DNA of 40,141 nt from an uncultured Clostridia bacterium (GTDB taxonomy: Bacteria; Bacillota; Clostridia; Oscillospirales; CAG-272): the NCBI GenBank assembly GCA_947632135.1, contig CANRNZ010000005.1, positions 1 to 40,141 on the forward strand, written 5' to 3'. The translations under genes and the position numbers were made by a program. The notes under the pieces were generated by a model that worked only from the letters and a program-made list of their open reading frames with translations, ran no database searches and had not been told where the DNA came from. Below are positions 1-8,794 of the stretch, one piece after another; positions within the stretch are counted from its first letter, which is position 1; the number at the start of each line of letters is the position of its first letter.

Positions 1-49
1 TTTTCTTTGACGCAATCGGCCGGGAGAAAAGCTTCAAAAGAAACGCCAA

Positions 50-135
50 AAACGGGGGCTCTGCCCCTCGACCCCGCCGCCTTTTGGAAAAGGCGGGCGA
101 AAACTTCCCGAACAAGTTCGTGCGAACTTTGAAAA
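50..135. repeat. Hairpin-rich non-coding leader before tenI
   Basis: Bases 1-193 hold no convincing gene. This part carries a GGGG/CCCC hairpin (about 55-68), a perfect stem CCGCCTTTT-GG-AAAAGGCGG (77-96) and GTTCG-TG-CGAAC (116-127). The word GTGCGAACTTTGAAAA occurs at 120-135 and again at 165-180. This could be the terminator of a gene left of the window or a dispersed palindromic repeat. A THI-box (TPP riboswitch) core was looked for and not seen. Confidence 0.5.
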
Positions 136-193
136 AGGCGCGCGAAAACTTTTGTGTCGGGTCTGTGCGAACTTTGAAAATAAAAATAAAACT

Positions 194-847
194 ATGTACA
201 AAAATATAATCTGCATAACAAACAGAAATCTGTGCCCGAACGGGCTCGAAAATCAAATATCGAAAATCGTCTCGGGCGACGTAAAGCCTCGCGCCGTAAT
301 CCTTCGCGAAAAAGACCTCGACGCGGACTCGTACATCGCCCTCGCAGAGAAAATTATGCCCTTGTGCCGCGAGAACGGCGTTCGCTGCGTGCTTCACACG
401 TTCGCCTCCGCCGCGCTCTCGCTCGGCGCCGACGCCCTGCATTTGCCGCTTTGCGCCATGCGCTCCCTTACCCAAAATGAAAAGGACTCCCTCGGCGTTA
501 TCGGCGTCTCCTGCCACAGCGTGTCTGAGGCAAGGGAGGCCGAGGCTCTTGGCGCGGGATACATAACGGCGGGGCACGTTTTCTACACCGAGTGCAAGAA
601 GGGAGCGCCTCCGCGCGGCGTCGGTTTTTTGAATGACGTATGCCGCGCCGTGTCAATTCCCGTTTTCGCGCTCGGCGGAATCACGTCGGAAAATTACGCT
701 CTCGCGCTGCGCTCCGGCGCTTTCGGAGTCGCGCTCATGAGCTCCCTTATGGCTTCGGAGTCTCCGAGCGAGTACATGTCGCTCTTTAATTTGCCGGGTC
801 GGCCTCGGGATGAAAATATTTTTGACGGTTTTAATCGTAAAGTCTGA
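194..847 (+). CDS. tenI: TenI-like thiazole tautomerase
   Basis: This 217-residue TIM-barrel protein belongs to the ThiE/TenI family. It carries the TenI signature GHVF-x-T-x-CKKG-x3-RGV (about residues 127-142), where the histidine is the one associated with aromatisation of the thiazole phosphate carboxylate. It also has LREKD near residue 37 and a C-terminal phosphate loop, ALGGI. It lacks the ThiE motif GVFPSPTK, and the usual VHxGxxD segment is degenerate (LHLPLCAMR). From family knowledge it should convert the ThiG product into the form used by ThiE. The start at 194 drops 14 poorly conserved residues of the longer ORF and fits the family N-terminus, though the ribosome site is weak. 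It is the first gene in view of a plus-strand thiamine cluster. A divergent second ThiE is the alternative. Confidence 0.85.
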   Translation: MYKNIICITNRNLCPNGLENQISKIVSGDVKPRAVILREKDLDADSYIALAEKIMPLCRENGVRCVLHTFASAALSLGADALHLPLCAMRSLTQNEKDSLGVIGVSCHSVSEAREAEALGAGYITAGHVFYTECKKGAPPRGVGFLNDVCRAVSIPVFALGGITSENYALALRSGAFGVALMSSLMASESPSEYMSLFNLPGRPRDENIFDGFNRKV

Positions 848-880
848 GCGCGAGCTCAAACGCAAAGCGCAAAAAGCAAA

Positions 881-920
881 CATAAAAACATAAAGCCATA
901 AAGCCATAAAAACATAAAAA
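881..920 (+). repeat. Stuttering spacer repeat, CATAAA(GC/AA) words
   Basis: The tenI-thiE spacer is built from repeated cataaaaa / cataaagc words directly in front of the thiE ribosome site. It is one of many such locus-specific repeats in the chromosomal half. Confidence 0.7.
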
Positions 921-938
921 ATCGGAGGAAATGCGAAA

Positions 939-1601
939 TTGACAGAGCGGGAAAAGCTTATTTTGTACGCCGTCACCGACAGAAAAAAGGACGAAAGCTT
1001 CGATGCGCTCCTTGAAAAAACCGAAAAGGCAATTATCGGCGGGGTGACCTGCGTGCAGCTTAGGGAAAAGCGCTGCGGCACCGACGCCCTTGTCGAGATG
1101 GCAAAAAAGATGAAAAGGCTGTGCTCAAGGTACGGCGTGCCGCTGATTGTGAACGACGACTTTCGCGCCGCAATCAAAGCGGGCGCCGACGGGGTTCACG
1201 TCGGCATGGAGGACGCGGGGGCGCGCGAAATAAGAAAGGCGGCGGGAGACGGCTTTATAATCGGCGTTACCGCAAAAACAACGGAGCAGGCAAGAAAGGC
1301 CGAGGAGGACGGGGCGGACTATCTCGGAGTCGGGGCGGTATTCCCGTCGCCGACAAAAAGGGACGCCGTGAGAATAACTCCCGAGAGGCTGAGGGAGATA
1401 ACTCAATCCGTGAAAATACCCGCCGCCGCGATAGGGGGCATAAACCTTTCAAACGTCGCGTCTCTTTCGGGTACGGGAATATGCGGCGTTTGCGCCGTAT
1501 CGGCGATTTTTGACTCGGACGACACGGAGGGCGCGGCAAGGAAACTGAGGGAGGCGGCGGAAAAAATGCTGAGGGCCTCTCCCGAGAGCGCGAAGGCGTG
1601 A
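939..1601 (+). CDS. thiE: Thiamine-phosphate synthase
   Basis: ThiE joins HMP pyrophosphate and thiazole phosphate carboxylate to give thiamine monophosphate. All family motifs are present in order: VQLREK (39-44), VNDDF (71-75), GVHVGMED (85-92), GVGAVFPSPTK (130-140) and AIGGI (164-168). The length of 220 residues is normal. The start is a TTG at 939, fixed by GGAGGAA eight bases upstream; the nearby ATG at 931 runs straight into a stop. The gene lies between tenI and a HAD phosphatase in the same direction, consistent with one thiamine operon. Two family members in tandem with divergent motifs suggest that tenI and thiE have split roles, not that the gene was recently duplicated. Confidence 0.95.
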   Translation: MTEREKLILYAVTDRKKDESFDALLEKTEKAIIGGVTCVQLREKRCGTDALVEMAKKMKRLCSRYGVPLIVNDDFRAAIKAGADGVHVGMEDAGAREIRKAAGDGFIIGVTAKTTEQARKAEEDGADYLGVGAVFPSPTKRDAVRITPERLREITQSVKIPAAAIGGINLSNVASLSGTGICGVCAVSAIFDSDDTEGAARKLREAAEKMLRASPESAKA

Positions 1602-1636
1602 AAAAGCAAAATGATTTATAAAAAACAGAAAAGGCG

Positions 1637-1680
1637 AAATTTCGGGGAATTTCGGAAGTTTCGGGAATTTTAGGAATTTC
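1637..1680 (+). repeat. Stuttering spacer repeat, AATTTCGG words
   Basis: The thiE-HAD spacer repeats the word (g)aatttcgg / gaattttagg about four times before the AAGGAGA ribosome site. Confidence 0.65.
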
Positions 1681-1706
1681 AAAAGAATTAAAGGAGATTT
1701 TCAAAC

Positions 1707-2366
1707 ATGATAGAAGGCGCGATCTTCGACCTTGACGGAACGCTCCTTGACTCAATGCAGATATGGGATAATATGGGAGAAATATATCTGCGCTCTCTCG
1801 GGCTTGAGCCAAGGGATGATATAAACGAAAAATTTTTGTTGCTCAGTCTGAGGGAGTCGGCGGAGTTTTACATAAGGGAATACGGCGTCGGGCTTACGGT
1901 CGACGAGATAACAAGCGGAATAAACGCTCTCGCCGCGCGCTTTTACCGCGAGGAGGCAGAGACGAAGGAGGGAGTTTATGAGTTTCTCTCGGAGCTGAGG
2001 GGGCGCGGCGTTAAAATGTGCGTTGCGACGGCGACCGACCGCCCGCAGGTTGAGGCGGCTCTTAAAAGGTGCGGCATAAGGGATTTCTTTTCGGAAATAT
2101 TTACCTGCACCGAGGTCGGCTCGGGAAAAAACGCGCCCGACATATTCAGACGCGCCGTCTCCCATCTCGGCACAAAAAAAGAAAAGACAGTCGTTTTCGA
2201 GGATTCGCTCTTTGCGGTCAAAACAGCAAAAAGGGACTCTTTCAATGTTGTCGGCATAAAGGATTCGCACCAGAGGGGGCGGGATGAAATTCGCGCCTTG
2301 TCGGACGTTTTTCTTGACGGCTTTACGGACTGCAAAAGTTTTTGGGACTTTGCCGAGAGCCTTTAG
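1707..2366 (+). CDS. HAD-family phosphatase in the thiamine cluster
   Basis: This 219-residue HAD subfamily I hydrolase has the nucleophile motif DLDGT (about 8-12), motif II VATAT (about 105), the motif III lysine in GSGKNAPD, and the acidic motif IV VVFEDS. The cap inserted after motif I is helical, as in beta-phosphoglucomutase and phosphatase-type enzymes. AAGGAGA lies just upstream of the ATG. The substrate cannot be read from sequence. Its place between thiE and thiD, in a cluster that ends with thiamine pyrophosphokinase, makes thiamine monophosphate an attractive candidate, since the kinase needs free thiamine. That is inference; a general sugar- or nucleotide-phosphate phosphatase is equally compatible. 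Confidence 0.85.
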   Translation: MIEGAIFDLDGTLLDSMQIWDNMGEIYLRSLGLEPRDDINEKFLLLSLRESAEFYIREYGVGLTVDEITSGINALAARFYREEAETKEGVYEFLSELRGRGVKMCVATATDRPQVEAALKRCGIRDFFSEIFTCTEVGSGKNAPDIFRRAVSHLGTKKEKTVVFEDSLFAVKTAKRDSFNVVGIKDSHQRGRDEIRALSDVFLDGFTDCKSFWDFAESL

Positions 2367-2373
2367 GTGATTT

Positions 2374-2420
2374 TTATGGATTTTACAGATTATACGGATT
2401 GTACGAATTTTACGGATTCA
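2374..2420 (+). repeat. Stuttering repeat, GATTTTACGGATTATACG words
   Basis: A run of imperfect 9-12 bp units (gattttaca gattatacg gattgtacg aattttacg gattc) lies between the HAD gene and the conserved start of ThiD. If translated it gives a low-complexity FTDYTDCTNFTD leader unlike any ThiD N-terminus. Confidence 0.7.
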
Positions 2421-2450
2421 TCGAAAGAGAAAAACAAAGAAAAGCGCGCG

Positions 2451-3266
2451 GTGAAAACAGCGCTTACCGTCGCGGGCAGCGATTCGTCGGGGGGCGCGGG
2501 AATACAGGCGGACATAAAGACGATGACCGCAAACGGTGTGTACGCGATGAGCGCCGTCACCGCTCTCACCGCGCAGAACACGATGGGTGTGTCCGATATA
2601 CTGAGCGTCCCGCCCGAGTTTCTTTCGCGTCAGCTTGACAGCGTATTCGAGGACATATTTCCCGACGCCGTGAAGGTCGGCATGATGCCGTCGGGGGAGC
2701 ATATTTCTGCCGCCGTCGAGAGGTTTATCTATTACGGCGCAAAGAACATTGTAGTCGACCCCGTGACAGTGTCGACGAGCGGGCGGCGTCTTGCCGACGG
2801 GAGCGCCTTTTCGGCGATGACCGAGATGCTTTTTCCGATATCAGTTCTCGTAACGCCGAATATTCCCGAGTGCGAGATGCTGTGCGGCGTCATGATAAAA
2901 AACTCCGACGACGCGGAAAGAGCGGGGAGGGCGCTTTATGAAAAATATAAAACGGCGTTTCTCATAAAGGGCGGCCACGGCACGGGCGGCGCCGACGATT
3001 TTCTGATTGCCGATGGGCTTTCGGTGTGGCTTCGTGCCGAGAGGATAGAGAATAAAAACACCCACGGAACGGGCTGCACGCTCTCAAGCGCCGTCTCTGC
3101 GAATCTTGCGAAGGGCTTTTCACTTTACGAGTCCGTAAAAAGGGCGAAGGATTATATAACGGGCGCGATTTCGGCGCGGCTCGATATAGGCTGCGGCAAC
3201 GGCCCGATGTACCACGCCTTTGACATAGGCGGCGAATTTGCGAAATATCCCGAAGAAATTTTTTGA
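2451..3266 (+). CDS. thiD: Hydroxymethylpyrimidine (phosphate) kinase
   Basis: ThiD phosphorylates HMP and HMP phosphate to the pyrophosphate used by ThiE. The protein opens with the family signature ALTVAGSDSSGGAGIQAD, has the ribokinase-type core (VVDPV, LVTPNIPE, IKGGHG) and ends with the anion-hole/catalytic NTHGTGCTLSSA near residue 203. The length of 271 residues is typical. I prefer the GTG at 2451, which yields MKTALTVAGS as in the family. The reading frame is open further up to a GTG at 2367 and an ATG at 2376. That ATG has a good AGGTGA site, so a 24-28 residue repeat-derived extension may really be translated. The protein stands between the HAD phosphatase and thiC. Confidence 0.93.
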   Translation: MKTALTVAGSDSSGGAGIQADIKTMTANGVYAMSAVTALTAQNTMGVSDILSVPPEFLSRQLDSVFEDIFPDAVKVGMMPSGEHISAAVERFIYYGAKNIVVDPVTVSTSGRRLADGSAFSAMTEMLFPISVLVTPNIPECEMLCGVMIKNSDDAERAGRALYEKYKTAFLIKGGHGTGGADDFLIADGLSVWLRAERIENKNTHGTGCTLSSAVSANLAKGFSLYESVKRAKDYITGAISARLDIGCGNGPMYHAFDIGGEFAKYPEEIF

Positions 3267-3357
3267 ATTTTTTAAATAATTTGACATTTTTTGTTATTTG
3301 ACATAAAAAAGCGAAAACCGATAAAAAACACAAACACGAAAGAGAGATGCGTTTGAT

Positions 3358-4662
3358 ATGAGAAATTACACAACACAAATGGACGCCGCAAAGCGCGGCA
3401 TCGTCACTCCCGAAATCGAGACTGTCGCGAGAAAAGAGAGAATGACGGTCGGTGAGCTGCTCCCGCTCGTCGCCTCGGGTAAGGTCGCGATTCCCGCAAA
3501 TAAGAACCACAAATGTCTTGACCCCGAGGGGATAGGCTCCATGCTCCGCACGAAAATCAACGTGAACCTCGGCGTTTCAAGGGACTGCAAGGACTATGAC
3601 GTCGAGATGAAAAAGGTCATGTCGGCAGTGGAGCTCGGTGCCGAGGCGATAATGGATCTGTCAAGCCACGGCGACACGGAGCCTTTCAGGAAAAAGCTCG
3701 TCGCCGAGTGCCCCGCGATGCTCGGCACCGTCCCCGTGTACGACAGCGTCATACATTACAAGCGCGACCTCGACACTCTCAGCGCAAAGGATTTTATCGA
3801 CGTCGTAAGGCTCCACGCGGAAAACGGCGTAGACTTTGTGACTCTCCACTGCGGAATCACAAGAAAGACCATAGAGCAGATAAAAAAGCACAAGAGAAAG
3901 ATGAACATCGTGTCGAGAGGAGGCTCTCTCGTTTTTGCGTGGATGTGCATGACCGGGGAGGAAAATCCGTTTTACGAGTACTATGACGAGATTCTCGACA
4001 TATGCCGCGAGTACGACGTCACGGTGTCCCTCGGCGACGCGTGCCGCCCGGGCTGTCTTGCCGACGCCACCGACGTTTGCCAGATAGAGGAGCTCGTGCG
4101 GCTCGGAGAGCTCACAAAGAGAGCGTGGGAAAAGGACGTACAGGTTCTCGTCGAGGGGCCGGGGCACGTCCCGATGGACCAGATTGCCGCCAACATGAAG
4201 GTTCAGCAGACGCTGTGCCTCGGCGCGCCGTTTTACGTTCTCGGTCCGCTTGTCACCGACATCGCGCCGGGGTACGACCATATAACGGGAGCCATAGGAG
4301 GCGCGATTGCCGCAATGAACGGCGCGGCGTTCCTTTGCTACGTCACGCCGGCGGAGCACCTTGCGCTGCCGAACCTTGACGACGTAAAAGAGGGAATCAT
4401 AGCGAGCAAGATAGCCGCCCACGCGGCGGATATCGCAAAGGGTGTGCGCGGCGCGCGCGAGGCGGACGACAGAATGGGGGACGCGAGACGGGCTCTTGAC
4501 TGGAGTGCTCAGTGGGAGTGCGCCATTGACCCCGAAAAGGCGAAATCCATACGCGAAAGCCGCGCTCCCGAGCACGACGACACCTGCTCAATGTGCGGGA
4601 AATTCTGCGCGGTGCGCAGTATGAACAAGGCGCTGAACGGCGAGCATATAGATATTCTTTGA
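3358..4662 (+). CDS. thiC: Phosphomethylpyrimidine synthase ThiC
   Basis: ThiC is a radical SAM enzyme that rearranges aminoimidazole ribotide into HMP phosphate. The protein has 434 residues, matching the short form without the long N-terminal domain. The 4Fe-4S motif CX2CX4C is at the C-terminus (CSMCGKFC, about 410-417). Typical blocks are [36 protein letters not shown] and [26 protein letters not shown]. The ATG at 3358 follows GAGAGATGCGTTTGAT, a modest ribosome site. It is co-directional with thiD and the pyrophosphokinase. No TPP riboswitch was recognised in the 90-bp spacer. Confidence 0.97.
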   Translation: MRNYTTQMDAAKRGIVTPEIETVARKERMTVGELLPLVASGKVAIPANKNHKCLDPEGIGSMLRTKINVNLGVSRDCKDYDVEMKKVMSAVELGAEAIMDLSSHGDTEPFRKKLVAECPAMLGTVPVYDSVIHYKRDLDTLSAKDFIDVVRLHAENGVDFVTLHCGITRKTIEQIKKHKRKMNIVSRGGSLVFAWMCMTGEENPFYEYYDEILDICREYDVTVSLGDACRPGCLADATDVCQIEELVRLGELTKRAWEKDVQVLVEGPGHVPMDQIAANMKVQQTLCLGAPFYVLGPLVTDIAPGYDHITGAIGGAIAAMNGAAFLCYVTPAEHLALPNLDDVKEGIIASKIAAHAADIAKGVRGAREADDRMGDARRALDWSAQWECAIDPEKAKSIRESRAPEHDDTCSMCGKFCAVRSMNKALNGEHIDIL

Positions 4663-4700
4663 TATAATTTGATATAATTCGATAAATTTCGATAAGATTA
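4660..4700 (+). repeat. Stuttering spacer repeat, TTTGATATAA words
   Basis: Directly after the thiC stop the word (t)ttgatataa / ttcgataaa repeats about four times before the pyrophosphokinase gene. Confidence 0.65.
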
Positions 4701-4742
4701 TAAAAAACAAAAACTACGGAAAACGCAAAAAGGGAGTCTGTT

Positions 4743-5366
4743 ATGGAGCGCTGTGTCATAGTATCCGGCGGCGATATCGGAAATTACGGCAGAATACGGG
4801 AGTATTTAAGGGACGACGACTATCTTGTTTTCTGCGATTGCGGGCTTCGCCACGCGCAGCCCCTCGGGGTATCCCCCTCGCTTGCTGTCGGCGACTTTGA
4901 TTCGTTTGAAAAATGGGATTTCAGCGCGGAAACCGTAACCTTGCCGTGCGAGAAGGACGACACCGATACGATTTACGCCGTAAAGGAGGCGCTTCGGCGG
5001 GGATTTTCGGATTTTCTTCTGGTGGGCGCCCTCGGCGGCAGGTTTGACCACGCTCTCGGGAATCTCTCGATTCTTCTCATGCTCGACTCTCTCGGAAAAA
5101 AGGCAAAAATAGTGGACGACCTTTCAGAAACAGAGGTCGTCCCGCGCGAGGGCTTTGTCACCGTGGAGCCGTCTTATTCTTATTTTTCTCTTATCTCCCT
5201 TTCCGAAAGGACAGAGGGGGTAACCGTAAAAAACGCGAAGTACCCGCTGACGGACGGGGTTATAGGCTTTGAGTATCAGTACGGAATCAGCAATGAGACT
5301 CTCCCCGGAAAGAGCGCCGAGGTGAGCGTCAAAAAGGGTCGGCTGCTACTCATTAAGGTGTTTTGA
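4743..5366 (+). CDS. Thiamine pyrophosphokinase
   Basis: This enzyme transfers pyrophosphate from ATP to free thiamine, giving TPP. The 207-residue protein shows the family blocks VGDFDS (49-54), EKDDTD (70-75, metal and thiamine binding) and GGRFDH (98-103), then a beta-rich C-terminal thiamine-binding part with the usual GVTVKNAKYPLTDG segment. AAAGGGAG precedes the ATG. It ends the plus-strand thiamine cluster and converges on miaA, with a GC-rich terminator between them. It needs free thiamine, whereas the ThiE route ends in thiamine phosphate. The gene therefore serves salvage, or a phosphatase (possibly the HAD protein upstream) links the two. Confidence 0.93.
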   Translation: MERCVIVSGGDIGNYGRIREYLRDDDYLVFCDCGLRHAQPLGVSPSLAVGDFDSFEKWDFSAETVTLPCEKDDTDTIYAVKEALRRGFSDFLLVGALGGRFDHALGNLSILLMLDSLGKKAKIVDDLSETEVVPREGFVTVEPSYSYFSLISLSERTEGVTVKNAKYPLTDGVIGFEYQYGISNETLPGKSAEVSVKKGRLLLIKVF

Positions 5367-5370
5367 AACG

Positions 5371-5420
5371 GGGCGGGATGCCTCGTGACCTTTTGTAAAG
5401 GAAAAGCCGCCCGCCCTTTT
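5371..5420 (+). terminator. Intrinsic terminator of the thiamine cluster
   Basis: GGGCGGG (5371-5377) pairs with CCCGCCC (5410-5416), followed by TTTT. An inner CCTTT/AAAGG pairing extends the hairpin. It sits four bases after the pyrophosphokinase stop and before the convergent miaA stop. Confidence 0.7.
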
Positions 5421-5432
5421 CGGTTAGTTGTA

Positions 5433-6395
5433 TCATGCCTCCGAGAGCCTTTGCAGAGCCTCGTCTGCGAGCTCGGATGCCCCTCTTACCGAGCCGTCCG
5501 CAAGGTCCGCCTCGATATGAAGAGCGTTTTTGTATCTTTTAAGCCACGTGAGCTGGCGCTTTGCGTAGTTGCGGCTTTGGCGCTTTATAAGCTCCGCCGT
5601 CTCGCCGAGGGTGCTCTCGCCCTTGAAGTACGGTATAAATTCCTTGTAGCCTATCGCCTGCGCGGCGGAGCATCCGACGTCAAGAAAGCCTTTTTTGAAA
5701 AGCTCCTCGGCTTCGGCTTCAAGGCCGTTTTCCATCATAATGTCGACTCTGCGGTTTATTCTTTCGTAGAGCGCGTCTCGGTTTTTGTAATCTATAACAA
5801 TGATTTTTGCCGAAAAAGGCGGCGCGCTCTCCTTTGACTCTCTGTCCCACTGTGTCTTTGTCTTGCCCGTCGTTTTGTATATTTCTATCGCGCGGATAAC
5901 TCTTTTCACGTTGTTTTCGTGAATCGACATTGCGGCGTCGGGGTCGATTTCCGCGAGCATACGGTGGAGGGCTGAGTTTCCCTCTTTTTCGGCAAAGCTC
6001 ATCAGCTCGCGCCGCACACCCTCGTCCTTTTCGGACTCCGAAAGGGATGAAATGCTTATAAGAGAGTCAAGGTACAGAAACGTACCGCCGCACATCACGG
6101 GGGTTTTACCCCTCGATATAATGTTCTCTATTACGCGCCCCGCCTCCCTTGCGTAGTCGCCGGCGGAAAACGGCGCGTCGGGAGGGAGTATGTCGAGCAT
6201 ATGGTGCGGCACGCCTCGGCGCTCCTCCCGCGAGGGCTTTGCCGTGCCGATATCCATGCCGCGGTAAATCTGCATTGAATCGCAGGAGACGACCTCACCG
6301 TCAAGTCGAAGCGCGAGCTCGACGGAGAGCGCCGTTTTTCCGGACGCCGTGGCACCGGTAACCGCTATAAATTCCTTTTTTGCTTCTTCATTCAT
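5433..6395 (-). CDS. miaA: tRNA dimethylallyltransferase
   Basis: MiaA adds a dimethylallyl group to N6 of A37 in tRNAs that read UNN codons. The 320-residue protein starts with the P-loop GATASGKT (14-21) and has the substrate motif SCDSMQIYRGMDIGTAKP, the block MLDILPP-x4-SAGDY, GGTFLY and the C-terminal SRNYAKRQLTWLKR tRNA-binding segment. The length is normal. The ATG at 6395 has no clear ribosome site; instead it is preceded by three repeats of ATAAACTATA, each holding a -10-like TATAAT. Transcription may therefore start very close to the ATG. Confidence 0.96.
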   Translation of the reverse strand: MNEEAKKEFIAVTGATASGKTALSVELALRLDGEVVSCDSMQIYRGMDIGTAKPSREERRGVPHHMLDILPPDAPFSAGDYAREAGRVIENIISRGKTPVMCGGTFLYLDSLISISSLSESEKDEGVRRELMSFAEKEGNSALHRMLAEIDPDAAMSIHENNVKRVIRAIEIYKTTGKTKTQWDRESKESAPPFSAKIIVIDYKNRDALYERINRRVDIMMENGLEAEAEELFKKGFLDVGCSAAQAIGYKEFIPYFKGESTLGETAELIKRQSRNYAKRQLTWLKRYKNALHIEADLADGSVRGASELADEALQRLSEA

Positions 6396-6423
6396 AGTTT
6401 ATTATAGTTTATTATAGTTTATA
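6396..6423. repeat. Triplicated AGTTTATTAT between miaA and the esterase gene
   Basis: Three tandem copies of tagtttatta end at the miaA start. Read on the miaA strand they give repeated TATAATAAAC, so each copy contains a -10-like element. Confidence 0.8.
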
Positions 6424-6480
6424 ACTTTTATAAATTTTAAATTACTTATAATTGAAAACCGAATAAAACGAGGTGACAAA

Positions 6481-7458
6481 ATGATTCAAAATATTAAAAT
6501 TACGCCGACTTGCGGCAGCGTATCTTATACGGGGCGGTGGGAGGTCACCGAAAAATACGCGGCGGCGACCGCCTGCGGCTCATCCTTCACAGTATCCTTC
6601 AAGGGGGAGAGCGCCGTTCTCATGTTCGACGTGTCGCGCTGCGAGGCGCCGTTTCCTCATATTTACGTCAGCGTCGACGGCGGCGCGATGAGCGAGTGCG
6701 TCATTGACAGTCTTATAAGGGTAAGATGCGGCGCGGGACGGCACGTTTTGAAGGTAATGCTGAAAAGCTCTCTCGAAACTCAAAACAGGTGGTCGTCCCC
6801 CATAGCGTCGGCGGTATTTCTCGGCTGCGCGGATACGGAGCCGGGCGCGCCCGAAAAGGACACTCGTCCCGTGATTGAGTTTGCGGGGGACTCCGTTACC
6901 GAGGGCAGCTCGGTCTTTCCCGAATATATCTGTCACAATGATGAAAGGTGGCTTGAGAATCTCGTTTGGACAAACGACGTGTGCGCCTCGTACTCCTACA
7001 AAACGAGCAAGCTTCTTAATATGAGAGGGGTCTTTATGGGGTACGGCTCGACAGGGGTCACGGTGTCCGGCGGGGGAGGAGTCCCGCGCGCCGCCGAGGC
7101 GTATCCGTTTGTCAGGGAAGGTGTGAGATACGCTCAGAGAGCCGATATTGTGGTTTTAAATTACGGCGCAAACGACAGGAGCGCCGAAAAGGACAGATTT
7201 ATGTCGTGCTACCGTGAGCTGCTCCATGCCGTCTCGTCCCACAATCCGAGAGCCGCTTTGTTCGCCGTTTCCCCGTTCTGCGGAGCCTTTGTCGACGAGA
7301 TATCAAGCGTCGTCGAGAGCTACAACAGGGAGAACGCGTCGAATGTAAGATTTGTCGACGCGTCCCATTGGATACCGCACGAGCCGCTGCACCCGAGCGA
7401 GGAGTCGCACAGGACTGCGGCAGAAAGGCTGTCGGAAATAATAAGAGGAACGCTTTGA
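6481..7458 (+). CDS. CE2-like SGNH/GDSL esterase
   Basis: This 325-residue protein has two parts. The N-terminal half (about 1-115) looks like the beta-sandwich of carbohydrate esterase family 2. The C-terminal half is an SGNH hydrolase with block I GDSVTEG (136-142, nucleophile Ser138), a glycine block YGSTGVT, block III NYGAND (227-232) and block V HPSEESH (304-310). The Asp usually found three residues before the block V His appears as Glu (EPLH), which fits CE2 enzymes that rely on a Ser-His dyad. There is no signal peptide, so it is probably a cytoplasmic deacetylase of imported sugars. The ribosome site is GAGGTGACAAAATG. The exact substrate is unknown. Confidence 0.85.
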   Translation: MIQNIKITPTCGSVSYTGRWEVTEKYAAATACGSSFTVSFKGESAVLMFDVSRCEAPFPHIYVSVDGGAMSECVIDSLIRVRCGAGRHVLKVMLKSSLETQNRWSSPIASAVFLGCADTEPGAPEKDTRPVIEFAGDSVTEGSSVFPEYICHNDERWLENLVWTNDVCASYSYKTSKLLNMRGVFMGYGSTGVTVSGGGGVPRAAEAYPFVREGVRYAQRADIVVLNYGANDRSAEKDRFMSCYRELLHAVSSHNPRAALFAVSPFCGAFVDEISSVVESYNRENASNVRFVDASHWIPHEPLHPSEESHRTAAERLSEIIRGTL

Positions 7459-7560
7459 GCGGCGCCGAGAAACGGGGCTTTAAATAAAAATTCCGGCTTT
7501 TTATATTTAAAATTATATTTAAAAAGTTAAATTTTTAAATATTCAAGAATTTAAAATGTT

Positions 7561-7593
7561 GCCGAAAAGCCTTGATATTACGGGCTTTCCGGC
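7561..7593. terminator. Hairpin between the convergent esterase gene and queA
   Basis: GCCGAAAAGCC and GGGCTTTCCGGC form an imperfect stem, followed on the plus strand by GCTTTTCTTTTC and on the minus strand by an AT-rich run. It probably terminates both genes. The rest of the 160-bp spacer is AT-rich with no gene. Confidence 0.6.
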
Positions 7594-7618
7594 GCTTTTC
7601 TTTTCGCCAAAATCTGTG

Positions 7619-8740
7619 TTAAAGGATGAGCATTGCATCTCCAAAGGAGAAAAATCTGTAATTCATATCGACCGCGGTTTTGTACGCTCTCAGGATATCC
7701 TCTCTCGTATAAAAGGCCGAGACGAGCATAAGAAGCGTGCTTTCGGGAAGGTGGAAGTTTGTTATGAGAGCGTCCGTGATTTTGAATTTGTAGCCGGGAT
7801 AAATGAAAATACCGGTGTCGCCTTTAATCGGGCGGAGAATTCCGCTGTCGTCCGAGGCGCTCTCAAGAGTGCGGCAGGAGGTCGTGCCGACGGCGATTAC
7901 TCTGCCGCCGTTTTTTCGGCGGGTGTTTATTATTTCGGCGGCCTCCTTGCTCACCTCGATGTATTCGGAGTGCATCTCGTGGTCCGCTATGCGTTCCTCT
8001 TTTACGGGTCTGAATGTGCCGAGCCCGACATGCAAAAGCACGGGGACAACGGCGACTCCCATTGACTTTATTTTTTCAAGCAGCTCGTTTGTAAAGTGCA
8101 GTCCCGCGGTCGGCGCGGCGGAGGAACCCTCGGTTTTCGAGTATACAGTCTGGTATCTTTCGCTGTTTTCAAGCTTTTCGGTTATATACGGCGGCAGAGG
8201 GGTCGTTCCCATTTCGTGGAGCGCGGCGTACACGCTGTCGTGTCGGGCGGGGTCGGCGGTAAATTTTACCTTTCTTATCCCGCCGTCCGCAAGGACGTCG
8301 ACTACCCTTGCGGTAAGGCTGCCGTCGCCAAAGGAGAGAGTGTCGCCGCGGCGCGCTCTTTTCCCGGGGCCGGCAAGAGCCTCCCACGTGTCGTTTTCAA
8401 GCTGTTTTAAAAGGAGCAGCTCGACGGGGGAGGCGCTCTCCGTTTTCACGGAGACGCCGCCCTCAAAACGGTGGGAGCGCACGCCGATAATCCTCGCGGG
8501 AATGACTCTCGTGTCGTTTATAACGAGAACGTCGCCCGCCCTCAGATAGTCGGTAATGTTCGAAAAGATTCTGTGGGACACGTCGCCGCTTTTCCTGTCG
8601 ATTACCATAAGGCGCGACGAGTCCCGTTTTTCAAGCGGCGTCTGCGCTATTCTCTCCTTTGGGAGCTCATAGTAAAAGTCACTCAGCAGAAGCTCCGTTT
8701 TCGGGAGCTCGTTTTTTACGGTTTTCATCTGTTCTGTCAT
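7619..8740 (-). CDS. queA: tRNA preQ1(34) S-adenosylmethionine ribosyltransferase-isomerase
   Basis: QueA moves the ribosyl group of SAM onto 7-aminomethyl-7-deazaguanine at tRNA position 34, giving epoxyqueuosine. The 373-residue protein shows [35 protein letters not shown], the ELLLLKQ block, [23 protein letters not shown], and the C-terminal [22 protein letters not shown]. The length is slightly above the usual 340-350 because of a short N-terminal extension. No strong ribosome site precedes either possible start (8740 or Met at 8728). No other queuosine gene is in the window. Confidence 0.96.
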   Translation of the reverse strand: MTEQMKTVKNELPKTELLLSDFYYELPKERIAQTPLEKRDSSRLMVIDRKSGDVSHRIFSNITDYLRAGDVLVINDTRVIPARIIGVRSHRFEGGVSVKTESASPVELLLLKQLENDTWEALAGPGKRARRGDTLSFGDGSLTARVVDVLADGGIRKVKFTADPARHDSVYAALHEMGTTPLPPYITEKLENSERYQTVYSKTEGSSAAPTAGLHFTNELLEKIKSMGVAVVPVLLHVGLGTFRPVKEERIADHEMHSEYIEVSKEAAEIINTRRKNGGRVIAVGTTSCRTLESASDDSGILRPIKGDTGIFIYPGYKFKITDALITNFHLPESTLLMLVSAFYTREDILRAYKTAVDMNYRFFSFGDAMLIL

Positions 8741-8794
8741 AAGCTTTAGCTTTAAAATTAAATAATTCGTTGATTTGAATTTGAAACTTGCAAA

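Noticed and set aside
1-193. TPP riboswitch ahead of tenI
   Set aside because: No CTGAGA...ACCC...GAACCTGAT core was found in the bases before tenI or in the other thiamine-cluster spacers. It could lie left of the window.
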